A stretch of DNA of 64,000 bases, from NCBI RefSeq assembly GCF_963662255.1, contig NC_085046.1, forward strand, positions 96,179,324 through 96,243,323, written 5' to 3'. The notes under the pieces are model-generated. The model made no database searches, had not been told where the DNA came from, and saw only the letters and a list, made by a program, of their open reading frames with translations. The DNA is from Cinclus cinclus. Taxonomy: Eukaryota; Chordata; Aves; Passeriformes; Cinclidae. Numbering within the stretch: the stretch's first letter is position 1; each line of letters begins with the position of its first letter. This document shows positions 14,701 through 29,052 of the stretch, one piece after another. The translations under genes were made by a program, and so were the position numbers.

Positions 14701-17700
14701 GACGCGCCAAACAGGCATTATTTGTGTGCTTAACTTTGCTTCAGAGATCTCCTCGAGAGAAGTGACACTAAACTTCAGGCATATCAGCTGTGCTGCAGCA
14801 ACTTCTGCCAAGCAAACTGATTTGATTGCTTGTTCTCCGGTCTCTTTTTGAAAATAAAATGCTAACTCCAGAGCAAGAAAACAATTCTTAATTTAGAAAG
14901 TGTGAGACTGATGGAAGCGGCTAGCATGGGGCTAAGAATTAAAATCTATGGACAATACGGCTCTTAAAAGTTGTTGCAAGTCATGTTTGCTGACTGATGT
15001 GGAGCTAGTAAAATACTACCTTTGTTTCCTGCTTGTGGTGTATATAACTGATGTGAATCAACAACCCGATTTGCACAGATAATCAAAATTTACTTACCTA
15101 TGTAGTCGCATGACAGTCAATAAGATAATTCTTATGATTGATTATGAAAATACTGATTTCAAGGTTAAAAAGAAGCCATTGAAACTCAAAACTGTGAGGA
15201 TATTCATGCACATTTTGCTTGAATTCTGTGAGATCTGAGGTGTTTGTGAGTTGAAGTCAGTGACTTGTTTAATTGCCAAGGCTATTTGAGGTCAGAGTGT
15301 GCCCTGATTGCATTCACTTTTTTATATTCCAGGCATTTATAGAGAATTAAAGATTTTCATTGAGTCTCATCCAAGGGTTTTATGCTTCCTTATTTGTCTC
15401 ATCAACCTCAGTCTCTGGCAGGCCAGGACCATTTCAGATGATGATGACTCTAATCAGAGTTGCGGAAAGAAATATTTTTTCAAATATAAAGTTTGGCTTT
15501 TTCATTTATAAATAGAACGATTTATGCTTTTATTAAGTATTTTAGATTAGAAATGTTTGTTTTACGATTATTATTACATGTTATCAGTGGTATAACAAAG
15601 TTAAAAATTGCTTCAAGTGGATCACATGAAAGCATACAGATTTTAACTTCTGTTTGTAAAACCAATATTGTTGATATGTAAAATATAAATGACTTTCCAG
15701 GTTGGTAGCAGTGTTCAAAGAAAGAAAGAAAATAAGTAATAAAATACTTCTCTTTTTTTCAATGTAGAGGGTTCCTTTTTTTCCTAGATGAACTTTTGTA
15801 AGTTTAGCAATCTAGTTTATAAGGCGAATAAGAGAGAGCAAGAAAGGCTCTGATGGGGAAAGCTTTGGTTTAATTTTTGTGCAGTTCTGTCTCCTCCAAC
15901 AAGTTTTTCTTCGTGTGCGTGTATATGTGTGTGTCTATGTTCTTACCTTGTCCTCGGGCCTCCTTTTCCTTGGGATACAAGCATTTGAAGAAGTTATTTT
16001 CAGGATGCTGCTGACATTTGTGCTTGACACATATATGTAGTATTAACTTAAGCTGTGCTTTCAGAGGGGCAACAGCAGCTGTATGTGAAGAAACCACTCG
16101 GGCTTAAAATGTTTGTCCTTCATTTTGCTTTCAGGGAGCTTTTACCATAGGCAACTTTTGCAGTCATCTACATTGCATGCGAGACAAAAATTTTAAATGG
16201 TCTTAGAAATCTTATTCTACAGTCTCCCAAACTATTAAAAAAATAGATTAATCTGGATGCTGAGGTTTTCCAGTCCATGTGTTGACCAGAAGTTTCCATG
16301 TGTCTGAAACTGCCCCTTGTCAGTATTATGAATCAAAGGACTTAGCTTTTTGCAGAAATGGGACTGATAGACAACAGGAAGATTGAAGAAAAGTAATGCA
16401 AAACATTTGGTAGCTTTATCCAATGTGTCTTCCATGCCTTAACCTTTCTTCTCACTAGAGATGATGTTAAATATGGCTTAAATTAGCATCACTACTCCGG
16501 GTACTCACTTTCCTCACCTTCTCTCCATCTCCTTCCCTCCTCCTGCCCATGCACACCCTTCACTTTTTTCATGGTGGCTCCAGGCCTCATTGGTCCTCTG
16601 TAAGCCAGATTGGGTGGCAAAATCTCTTGAGATTCATTTTCCTAACAATAAATCATGACATAAAGAAGAACCGATGCCTTATTTCCCACATCACATTCTT
16701 CTCCATAGGCTAACAGTGTGCTCTTGGCTTGTCTCAGATTTAATATGTAGTGTCTAGTTTAAGATAGACTTTTTCCCATCGAAATGTGGCAGCAAACAGC
16801 TGTATCCCAGCGAGAACAATTTATCACCAAGTCTGAATTCACACAAGTGTGCTACTGATGTTGCATCTTGGATGGCAGAGAAGGATAATGTAAGCAGGAT
16901 CACTCAATGAGTTTTTCATGGCTTGAAAACACATATTGAACTAAATTGGGCTGTTTGTACATTCAGGCATCATTTTAACGCTCTCTGTATGTATCACCTA
17001 TTAGACTTGCCTCACAGTTGCTAGTTTTTTTTAAATGATGAGAGCTAGAAATTTGGTCTTAGTAAGAGAAAATCCATATTTTTCATATCTGATTTCCCTG
17101 TTTGGGAGCTTCTAAAATCAGGAACTACACCCAGTTTTAATTACTTTGGGGTTGCATGTTGATGCGGTTTGTATTTTGATATGTTTATGTCTTTTTTCTC
17201 ATTATACTGAAAAGTGTGATTACAAATTATTTCATTATTTTTGAGATCAGACTGTGTATATATAAATCTGTAGTTCAGAGGGACAGATCTGAAACCTATA
17301 TGAGTGTTCATTGACAACAAAGCCATTAGTTATGTCTAGTGTATCTATTTTTTTATCATTGCTAACTACCTGCCTGGCATAGGTTATCATCACCTTGTAG
17401 CAATTTCCCTGGCCCTGGCTCTTTAGCCTGAATTGTGGTGGGCGGTTAGTGCCTTTGTCTTATTGTTCTTGCAAGCATATAACTGTGATTGTATTTTAAG
17501 GATGAAAGTGCCTTCCTTTCCTGTTCTGTTCAGTGTATTTCAGAAAGGGAATTTGTTGTCCTTTTGCTAAATTGTTAAAATTATTGTAATGCTAAACAGG
17601 AACTTGATCTTTTAGATGGTAAGTGTTCAGATGGCTTTGAAAAAAATGTATGATTTCAAGGAAAGCCATATATACAAAATCACTAAATTGCTGGTCATTC

Positions 17701-20700
17701 TTTGTAACTGTGGCTTAATTTTCTGAATTTTCAATTTCTGTACTCCTTTTTTATTATGTGCATTTTATGTATTCCTTTATTTGTATTTTTAGATAAAATT
17801 GTGTATTTATATTCCTATGTTATAACACGTATTAGAAATCCTTAAATATCACATTATCACACGTCATTTTCAGACACTGTAAGTTGTTTGTTCCACTTTA
17901 TTTTCTCATAGGTTCTTGCACATTTTCTGTTGATAAATTCCATTTCTATTATAAAAGTTAATTTATGTAAATATTTTCAAAGTGTTGGGTTTTTTTCCTT
18001 TTTTTGGAGGGACTTCCCCCTCCACCCAGTTAATAGCATTGTTACAAAGAAACCGCACCAAAATGAGGTGAAGTATACAGGAAGTTCTTTCACACAGACA
18101 AACGTTTTTTATCAGATTTGCGTTAAATTTGCATTATTTACTGACTCTGCTGAAATTAAAGGTATAGATGGCATTAAGACATCTTACAGCTACTAAAGAA
18201 CTATCATACGTAATATAACATGCTACATTTTAATCAGAGTACTGCAATTCCTTCTGCTTCATGCTGTGGCTATATTGTGGTGCGCTATATCTCTTATGAT
18301 TATGGATAAAAACCAGGTCCTTACTTACTTGGGTGTTTTTCAAAAATACACCAATTTTGAATGCCACTCTCACCTCTTTCTTTTAATGTCATTTCAAGAG
18401 GAAATATACTTAAAATTAGTGATGAACGCTTTTGAAATTAAGATTCTTACATTCATTACAAAGTTTTCTGCTGATGAAGGCAGTTGTTCATTTTTTATTT
18501 TTTTTTTTAGCAAGAGCACAGCTCAATATTTACTTTTACTTTCAAAGTTTTCTAGCAGTCATATTACAGTAGAAAACAGCACAAAGCAAAATGACATCTC
18601 TAATAACAGCACAAGGGGACTAACTTCTAATCTGTTGAGTAATGGAGAAGGAGAGGAGACACTTTAATTTTTTATGTACCAAAAAGTGAATGGTCAGAAT
18701 AAATTTGGCCTCACAAACTGATTCCTGTTAATGTCAGAGAAATAAAATACCATTTTCTTGTTGACAAAGATGCACAGTAAATCTTGACTACAGCTGGCTT
18801 CAAATAACTCTGTACAGTGAGGTTAGTTTACTTATCTTATTCATTGATTGCTCATATTGCCTCTACACGCCTGTAATCTGGTTCAGGTCTGCATTGAGTC
18901 ATGTAGATTTGGAGATTAAGAAACGCAGGCAAGGTGGAGACCTTGTTCCAGCTCAGACCTCATCTGTATAGTCACTGTTAACACAAACAGTCTGAACTTC
19001 TCGGCACAGAGGACTTTGACCTGGAGCAGGGCATAGCTAACAAAGACAATATATATGAAGCCTATGCTCTCAAAACCAATGCATTGGTGCACATATGCCT
19101 TGTTTCATATGTTTCCCCATACTAGTTCATCAAAATAATGTTTATAGAAAGCTACATTCATGTATTTTTCTTATAACAGTAAAGCAGAAACTTCACAGGA
19201 GCTTCCTTCTTCAACTTGTAGTGTTTCCACTGTTAAAATGTAAAATATGTATCCAGTAAGAATTTTTATGGCTACTGGTGTCACACCTTCTTTTTTTTTA
19301 AACAAAAAATAATTATGTTTGGAATATTATTCTCCCCTGTAGCCAGATGTATTATATTCAATATCTCAATTGTCCTTTAAAATGCAGCTCATGAGCTTGG
19401 CTTTTTAGGCCTTGCTTCGGTATTCACAACTCTGGCCCAAGGAGTTCACCTAAAGACAATCATTTTGGAAAGCAAGTATCAAAGACAAATCAAAACAAAT
19501 CCAAATGTCATTTTACAATACCTAAACATTCTGAGCTTCTGGTCATGATTTTGCCATAGGTCTGGAGGATCAAATGAGGTTTGTGGGATTTGACTGAGAT
19601 TGTGACAAGGGTGTGTGTTGCTTGGTTTTCTGGTTTCTCTGTCTGAGGAAGTGAAGCTGCTCCAAAAAATGCTGCACTTGAACTGCTTTTTCAGAGTAGA
19701 GTTCATGACAAATGTGTGCCCCAAAATTTTCGAATTTAAAACTAGTAATTTAAAAATAAACAATTTTATTTTTCAGGACTTTATTTTTCTTAAGTAGGAC
19801 TACTTAAAAGGAAAAGAAGCTGTTGTTTGTTTTGTCATCTTTAAGGGGAAATACAGGAAGGAATAAAAAAGGGAAAAGTATTTAGAAGATTACTTACTCT
19901 TTCCTTTTACGGTCATAAATATTTTTTTTAACTTATGAGGTAATATTATTTTTGCACTTTTTTCTTCAACCCACTCCTGTTAGAGTTATATGAGGACTAA
20001 GCATACAGCTGTAGCTAGAATCTTATTGAAAAACCTAAATATAAAAGTTCATTGCCATCAAGAATCATACTTACTTCATTAGACCACATAAAAGGATGCA
20101 ATGTGTATATGCCAGGTCAGAATGCTCACTTCAAAGGATTATATTAAATTTGAAAATGTCTGAAAACAGTAGGAGGAGGTTTGCCTTGAAATTAATGTTC
20201 TACTTGCTGTGTAACAAGTAATTGTTCCTTTTGGCTTTAAGTGTTGCAGCCATTTCCTTAGTTATGAGAAAGAGGGTGAAAAGGGTTCTTTTCCATCCTT
20301 CTCTTAAGAATATCCTTTTAAAAACTTGCATAAAAGCACAGTAAATACTCAGTTCATGGGGAGAAGCATATTAAAAACCAACCAACAAACAAGCCTGCCC
20401 CTAAAACAGAGGTACAGTTGCTGGAAGTCTTTTCACAATACCAGCTGAGCAGCTCTTGTCAAGCCTTGACCATCCTTCCCTTCCAGTTCACAGAAAAGAT
20501 CCACTTTTACTTCAACACTGTAAGGCTCTGCCTGTGATGCCACAAGCATTTCCCTTGATTTCTGAACTCCCTCTGACTTCACCTAGATCTGTGGTGCTCC
20601 AATATTCCCATTTCTCAGGTGCTTATCCTTGCACTCTTAGCTAGATCAAGAGTGACTCTGATATTCTTGTTTCTCAGGATCTTATAATTAGAGGGTGTAC

Positions 20701-21950
20701 CTGCAGCTGCTAGTTTTAAATGAATATAATTTGTAAATTTAATTCCTTTTTTTTATATTTATGGAATGCAAACAAAATACATTTTAAAAGAATAAGACTT
20801 TGGGCTTTTTGTATCAGTCAAGCAATAAAATTCACAGCCTTCTGGAATAAAATTTACTATTGTTGAATAAACAATCTTTAAGTCTAAATGGCTTACAGAG
20901 GTACATATGGAACTTCTCGCATTTAGGTCACAAGTTCAAACATGGTCTTCATTAGCTGCAAATTAAAACTATCAATAACTGACATCTATTATCTAGCCAA
21001 TATGGAATGAGTTGCTTTCTGAAGTGGATAGTTCAGAAGACATAATTGGTGAACTTGTTTCTAAATGCACTCTAAAATGCACATTTAAAGAAGTTTGTTC
21101 TCAAAAATTAATAATCTTATTTTTTAGAAAGAAGTTAGCAGTACCAACCTCTACCTTTTGCAATTGCAACAAGAAATAAAATACTGATGTTAAGAGCTCT
21201 GCTGTACTTGAAACCTACTTTCTTAATGAAGTCAGAGCTTTCAACTACAGTTCTTTACATATGTGCTGATCTCTCAGTAGAGGTGAAGCTGATTGGCAAC
21301 ACAGGGTGGAAAAGCCCCTTGCCTGCAGTAGGCATTTTTGACAGACTTTTGTCACAAGTCAGATCACTCTAAAATCCTGAAATGGCATTGTGTGCATTAG
21401 GAAACAGCCTACTGTGCCTTTACATATCATTTTCGAAAACATCCCAAGAATATTTATGAAGATGTCTGTACAATCGTAGACCACACTGAGCCAGTTTATT
21501 AAATCTGGTTTGTTCTCCAGAAGTAAGTTTGTCAAATTCATCACATAAAGCACATTGAACATTTGAAAAAAAATGAGAACAAGATTCAGAAAAGGTGAAA
21601 AATCCTCATTTCATGATTGGGTGTCTAGGTTGCTTTCAGTATTCAGTAAAAGAGTCAGGAAATTCTCTGTCAGCTGATCTGTCGGCTATTCGGTGACCAA
21701 AGACAGAATTGCAATAGTAAGTGGATGATTTTTATATAATCCTTCTTCTTCCAAAAAGGTTTTTGAATCCCTTAAGAATTTCACTACTTTTTATTTATGA
21801 AGCAATAAATTTTGCTACTGTTGATTACAGTTAACAAAACTCTTTTTAGTCATCCTATTCTGTTCTAGGTTAATGTAGCTGGAGGCATATTTTGGAAAAC
21901 AATTGATAGAAAGACAGTGACTTGGACATGCTGAAGATCATATCACTTTC
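14701..21950. other. Intergenic DNA, nothing recognised
   Basis: AT-rich spacer between the two CpG islands. Open frames are short, and none shows a recognisable protein family or plausible splice-flanked exon. A weak local duplication (TATTC.. followed by TTTCTCAGG) occurs at about 20602-20618 and 20663-20677. No tRNA, rRNA or small RNA was recognised by eye. Confidence 0.5.
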
Positions 21951-21990
21951 TATCATATCATATCATATCATATCATATCATATCATATCA
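21951..21990. repeat. (ATATC)n pentanucleotide microsatellite
   Basis: Eight uninterrupted copies of the five-base unit TATCA lie in gene-free DNA. The copies are perfect, so the array is probably length-variable between individuals. Confidence 0.95.
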
Positions 21991-24900
21991 GCTTTCTTTC
22001 ATGCAGGAACTTTATAAAGGAAAAGAGCAGTGCTGAATAAGCAGCATGTTCTTCCAAAGCTGGAAATTATTACTGATGTAAATAACACTGCAGCATCTTC
22101 TTTCCACTGCATATGTAGTGTATTTTAATGTGCATCTTAATACGACTAAAATCAATGTTGGTAAAAGCATCACAAAGAATGATATAACCCTAAATTCCAG
22201 GATTGAAATATTTCAGCTGAAACTGATAAATAAGGCTATTCTTTTAGAAAAAAGAGGAGGTTAATATGTTTACTAAATATGCTCACATAGTGAATACACA
22301 AACACAGTCTCTTTTGTGGGTAAAAATCAGATTTTAGCTGGATATCAATTTTTTTTGCAGAAAAGAAAATGCTTTGATGGAAGAACTTACATTCTATTAA
22401 ATAGCATGCATTCAGGACGGATTTTCAAAGATGTGAAGGGCACTTAGATACATCAGTTAGGTGCCTCATGGATCTTCATGCCTTTGAAAAAACATCCTCT
22501 CTTACTCTGTTAGGATTTTCTTAATGCAGAATTTCTCTTCTTTTATGACTCATCTCTATCATGTCTTTGCTGTAAATAAAACATAGTCTTGGTTTTATAA
22601 ATATGTTGATAGGCAGCATGGAAAACATTAATCACTGTAAAGCTGAAGGATACTTAGCAAAAGTGAAGTGCATGAATTGAGAAATATTGATTTAAGTAGT
22701 ATTCAATAGCTACAAAGAGCTCTATGTGATCTCACTATTTTCACACTAGAAAGGCCATTTTGCCATACAAGGAAAAGAATAAAATTTCTATTTTTCTCAT
22801 CTGGAAAAAAAGAAAAATACAGTGAAACAAAGATATTTAAAAACATATTATCTAGCACTAATATTAGGAAGTTATAGAACACATTGAAAAATACAGAATA
22901 CTATATTTTTCATATTGATACCCATTTTTCATAAAAATGAGAAAATTATTAAATACTAGTAACATCTACGAATCTAGTGGGAGCAATTTTCATATGTAGA
23001 TGAGTAGATAGATGCTTACGTATCAATCAGAATTAATTTTTTATGGGTGAAAATTTGAAACCAAGTCTTTATTCTATATGAATCCTTAGCAAAACTGGTG
23101 TTCACTTCAGGATGACTGTGGCTTCCTCACTCCTATTTAAATGCTAACTAGAATGGCAGTTTTATGTATACTGCTGAATGCTAAATCCTTCCTGTGGCAA
23201 TGTAAAGACAAAATTAATGGGATCTCATTTTAAAACTTTCCAGCTTCAGATTCAGAGGAAGTCAAATTACTTCTTTTTTTATGCTATTAAAAACAAAATT
23301 AAAAATCAAAATTAGCTAAATGTAACATCCAAAGAAAATCAAAGTAAAGAGAAGTGACTACTTTTGTTGTATAAGAAGAAGAAATTGTTCAAAATTGCTC
23401 GTGTAAAAGTGCTCTATTTAATACTTTAAATTTTTGAGAACTGTTTTACTATCATTGATCATTACATCAAATTATTGCTGGCTGTTGCTCATTCTTGGTT
23501 GTACTGGTATCAATAAATATGAATTGTACAATTCAAATTTTTTGTCCACAGCATTCAGGTTCAACACTGCAAATGAAAACTGCCCTTAAATATATAATTT
23601 CAAAAGGATTTAATATACTCATTATCACAATTTTTCTTTTAAGTGTACTTAATCAAGGACTTTTTAGATGAGTACTATTACATTAATACTATTTCATTTA
23701 GCAGGCAAATCTGAGACTCAGAAAAAGTTCAGTTATTTTGATGAGACCCATGTGCCATTAAGATTTTTGTCAATTGACTAACTTTCTCTCTTTTTTGTAT
23801 TCATTATCAAAACTCAGGCTAGTAATTTTCTACATTTTTTCCAGTCTTACTGAATACAGAGAGAAACTCTGTGTCTGATAATACAAAACATGTATAGCAG
23901 TCAGGGAGAGGAAACTTTTCAATTTCAGTTAGAGATGAAGGCAGAATTTTAGGATTATCTGTTTAAATGAGATGGAATCTAATTTTTTTTTTATATTTGA
24001 CAAAAATACTACTGTAACTGTGCCTCTATGGTGTCTGTGATGTGGAGTCTGCAATGCCTTTTTGAGCTTGCACTTGCCAGGCTGGGAGGAGGGCACCCTT
24101 CAGGAGATGTGGTTAATTTAACTTCCTGCCCAGTCCATATTTGTGTAATGCAAATCCAAGCCCCAAAAGCAGGGCTGTAATTTTGAAACTAGTTAGAATG
24201 CTGTGTGTGATTTGATTTGTCCAGCACATTTTAATCAGTCAAATCCACAAACATCTCTTCATCCTCCACTCCAGGTAGTGTGTCCCTGATGTTTCCCTTG
24301 CACCATGAAGATTATGATGCTGCAGGGGAGAATCAGCTCAATCCCTTATTCCTACTCAGGGCCTGCCAGGGAAGGAGGTGAGATCGTTTCCCAACAGTTT
24401 GACAAGCTGGTCCAGCTCATAATGATGCATTCACTAGGTCCAATACAAGGCTGGGAGGGAAAAGGCAAGTTGCAGGGCCACTGTGCCCCAAGAGTCCACT
24501 GTCCCACCACGTAGGTATGAGGTAAAAACACACCCTTAGTGCATGAAATCCGTGGTTTACTGATGCTACAATGTGAACAGGTAAGACAACCAGAGGATGA
24601 GTGGAAGACTTTGTGCTTTGACCAAAGTTCATTAGGACTGGGGCAGCAGCAGACAGCTTTTCAGAGTATTTTTTCAACTGTCTGTTCTTCTGGTTCTTGA
24701 ATTTATCTTCAGTTAAGAGCTCTAAAATATCTACAAGAAAAATCCTATAAAGATTCTGGAAGGAACCTCATTCATAAATATCAAAATAATTACTCTAGAT
24801 GGCTCACTTTATGCCAGAGGAAGACTCATTCTGGGAATGCTCAGTGATTTCAGATTATCCAGTCTGCTTGTGGAGGTATGCTAAATGGCTGATCTTAGGC

Positions 24901-27900
24901 AAAAATGGATTAATTTTAGTGAAATTACAGTAATTGGTACTACCAGAAGGTCTGTTTCTAGCCAATCATTTACTAATTGCTCACTGGTGCAACAGAAAGT
25001 GAAAGTATGCCTTGCCATGAAAACTTCCAGATTACTGCCGTGTAAGATAATTGCTATTGTGACTTTTTTTCTCTGTAGCAAGTCATACTGCTTTACATAT
25101 CACTACCCTGTGAGTAACTAGATTTTTCCATACCATATTGTGACTATTTATATGCAGAGAGTTCTCTCCAGCTCTCCAAGGACCCTCTTCATATCAAAGT
25201 TTAATTTGTATATGATAATTCACTGTTAGGTCTCTTAGCAAGATTGCCCTAAGCAAATAGGCAATGCATCTGAAAAGAGTCATTTTTCTCTAAGAAATTT
25301 AATAGAGCAGTACTTACAATTTAACATTCATCTGATAATCAAAACATATTTAGTTCTTCTTAATTTTAGATATCATTAATTCAAAGGGGAAACTTGGATG
25401 TTTTCTGCAGTCTGTAACTCTTACACAGATTCAAAAGACAAAAGCTGTATTGTCTGCTTCTAAGAAAAAAACTGCTGGAGGCACTTCTTTTGTTTTTCTA
25501 ATGAACACCATATGAAAACAGGCATAGAATAACTATTTACTTACATGTAGTGGTCTGCTAGGGTCTCTTCCATGGTTTCGTTTCATCATCGTGACACTGG
25601 TCAGTCTATTTACAAGACTATTCTCTTCTTCCCTATTATTTTTTGCAATGCAGCAATTTGTTTATTATTTTGACCTGAATTTTTAATGATGCTGCTCTGT
25701 GTAAGGGTGAATGATACTGTCATGTGTAGCTTACCAGACTTGAACACATCAAAGAGCAATAATATTTAATAGTTTTAAATGTTACGGAGTCAGTCTTACT
25801 CATTTCCTTATTTCAAACTTCAGATTTACTGTTCAATAACACCACAACTTTTATGGTTCCTGGTGCTAGAAATTTCTCGTTTGTCTGATTAAGGATGATT
25901 TGGAGGGCACGTTGGAAGAGGAATGGATGTTTTTATGGGCTTTCCTGTATTAAACATTGATGGCTGGATGTGGTTTTGGTGGTCGGATATAATGATTTAC
26001 AGATTTGCTTTCCAGCCCTGCATTCTCTGCTGCATCAGTTCCATACCAGGCAGTTTGTGTATTTCCCTGAGTCTACTGACATAACAGCACCAGCCAGGTT
26101 GTGAAATGTGTCAGATCTTGGCCTCCACCATCCTGCTGCCAAACAGAGGGAAACAGCAGCTGTATGGAAGGATTCTGTTAGATGGGTTTTTTGTCTCTTC
26201 ACCTGTGTATGCAGATGCACACAGTGAGTTGAACACAGCACTCCAAAGTACAGCATTTCTTTGCAAACACAATACATGGGCAAAAATATATATATATTTG
26301 TATTTCCCACATACATTAATTTCTCTGTACAAGTTATTTTCTTCTTACTGCATCACTAATTTTCTTATAGGAAAAAAAACCCTGCTCTATTCATTTTAGT
26401 AAGTGTAACTTTGTTTTTTTAATGAAGAGCAACTTTTAGAAAAGTTTTATAAGTTCCCTGTATTAAACCTTACTTGAGAAATAAGAATACACAGTCCAAG
26501 AGAGACAGGCTAAACAAAAGCAAAGTATAGAAAATGACTTGCAATTTTCCAGTTTCTCTGAAAGTTTCAGAACAACTAACCACTACTAAAGATATATAGC
26601 ATTCATTCCATGAAGAATGACCCTTAGAAAACATGCATCAAAAGCCAATGAAGTGAGGCAATGATTTATGTGCATCCCAGTATCAAAAATTATTTTCAAA
26701 GGTAAGAGAAGTGTTCTGAAAAAATTATTGCCCCTGCTTGGGAAAAAAAAAAAAAGTACTTTCTGTTGAACCCATTATATTAAAGTGAAATGGGTAACAA
26801 ATATATTTGAAAGTGATTGCACAAATATTCAGTTCAAAGAAATCATAGGTCACTGGTAGGATCAGATGCGGTCAAAGGCTTTTTTCTTGTGAAAAGCTTG
26901 ATAATTAAAAACAGTTTGTCTGGAATAAATAGGCTACAGTTTTTCTCAACTATAAATTGAGTTAAATACTTAATTTCTGTTAAATAAAAATACTGAGACA
27001 CACCTAACACTATGAAATAAGAAATAGCATTTACATTGCTGGAAGAGCATTGGCAGAAAAAAAAAACATTACATGAAGAGTTATTTTAAGTCTTGTTTCT
27101 CCCTACTTATACCTATTCTGTCTAAGACTGTAACTAATGGTGTGACATCTGGCAACCATATTACCTCAGGCTGTGACCTTGTCAGTTCTTACAAAACTGT
27201 GGGAAAACTTTCACAGGGTAGGCCAAATCAGGCTTGGGAATTTTTTTAACTGTCTAGAAGCACAGAATCAAGCTACTTTGCTCTTTATTTCTGAATATTT
27301 ATACCTGCTTTCCTCACACCAGATTCAAGAGTTTGCAATTAGGTTTTTTTTTTATTAGGCAAAAAGGTAAGTGGTTGGCAGCTTTTGGTGCAGAACAGTT
27401 CTTAAATCTTTACAGGAGGCCTATTCCAAATTAATTTAAATCATCCATCTTAAAGAAATATATAGCAAAAGAGAGCTGATTCTGCAAAATTGTAAAATAT
27501 TATCACAAAATTTTGTAGCCAGGAAACTTTGCAAAATTGTATGTTTTTCCTATCTGTTCTAAAAGGATGCTGTTTTCATTACTAAAGTTGTAATATTAAG
27601 AATTTAAATGCACTGTTATTTGACCATGTTCAAAATCATGTAGTTAGAATCATAAATATTTTCTTTTCCACATGCTGTCAAGATAGTAATGAAAAGAAGA
27701 TAAACCAACATCCTCAGTCTGTTTTCTGGCAGAGGTCACTTTCTCTTGGATGATGCTGTTACAGAGTGAATTTCTTTGTTAACTCCCTGGAGAGTTTGTG
27801 ACAGTATTTTCTCTTTGCATGGCAGTGATCACTGCAGAAAATTTTCCATTTCATAGGCCATCATTTGCATTAAGCACTGTGAGGAGTGGCTCCTGGAGAA

Positions 27901-29052
27901 AGCCCATCAGTGGAAAAAGGAAAGCTAGGAAGAGCATTAGAATCAGACACGAGTACGAAGTCAGTGGTACCACAGAACAGGAAAGAAGTCTTGGCTGAGT
28001 TGGTAGTCTCCAGTTACACAGATTGCCATTTGCTTTCTCTGTTCATCAGCTGGCCATTTCATAGGTTTTTCATTGATTGTTTGTGTTTTTTAACAGAATT
28101 TTTCATGGCTTCTTCAAAATTGCCAGAGAAAATTGCTCTTTTGCTGAAGAAGCTTTCTTAATTTCTTGCTCACCCCACTGATGACGTGCCTAAGACACAA
28201 AGTGAGGATACAGCTCTGGAAGAATTTCAAGACAGGAACCATCAGTCAGGCAGGAGAAATCCTGTACCTCTGTACTCCCTTCGGTGTTAAGAACACAGCA
28301 CCATGCTTTTTTTCTTCTTAAAATTTGTATAATGACTGTCTGTACTGTGCTTGTCCTTTATCAAAGATATCTGAATGTTTAATCCTTCTACTCACATCAT
28401 CACCCATTTTATTGGAAATTGCTGCTACAAATTGATATTTTCAGTGCCCTTGTGTTTTTATTCAAATTGGGTGAGAATAAACACTGAAACAAATAAGGCA
28501 AATCTCTTAGAATCACATATACCAGGAAGATAGATCTTGAACAGAATTTGCAATTCTGCATATTCAGAAAACCAACAGTTTAATTCAAGCATGCTTTTGG
28601 TAATGACTTTAATGTTTGAAGCTACCAAAAAGCTTCTTGCATTTTTTGATATCTAAAAGCCCATTTAAGCTCTGTATGCTACTTTTGCTGTAATCATAGG
28701 AGTGGGTTAAAAGCTCTACACATTACGAAAGATGCAAGTTTCTGAAATAATGTTCATATTTTGAAAATATATGCCACTTTCAGGTAATGTGAAAAAACAT
28801 CAGAAATATGTGTACCTAGAAAGTGGATATTTTCTCAGAAGACATGTATCTTAGGACAGAAGCTACCTTATATTACAAACCCTGAGCCATTCCTGGATCT
28901 ATGGGATGATTGTACAAGATATGCAGAAAAGTCTAGCACTGTGGTCTCCAAGGGAAAACTACAATGGCAGAGTAATATCCAGCATTCCTGCACGAAATAG
29001 TTCTTGCAGTTAATCAGATGAGTTACTGTGGATAGAGACTTCTTTGACTGCC
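21991..29052. other. Intergenic DNA, nothing recognised
   Basis: Stop-rich AT-rich DNA. It includes a short TA run near 26286-26298 and several poly-A and poly-T runs. The block around 24040-24700 is slightly richer in GC, but I could not place it in any gene or repeat family. Confidence 0.45.

Noticed and set aside
13807..14733. 308-codon plus-strand open frame in the CpG island, with overlapping 235-codon minus frame (13788-14495)
   Set aside because: Composition is almost all Ala, Arg, Gly and Pro on both strands, as expected where stop codons are rare in CpG-rich DNA. There is no domain, and a splice donor cuts the minus frame.
18266..18667. 133-codon plus-strand open frame in the spacer
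   Set aside because: Biased toward Ser, Phe and Leu, no recognisable domain, no splice or promoter context; compatible with chance in AT-rich DNA.
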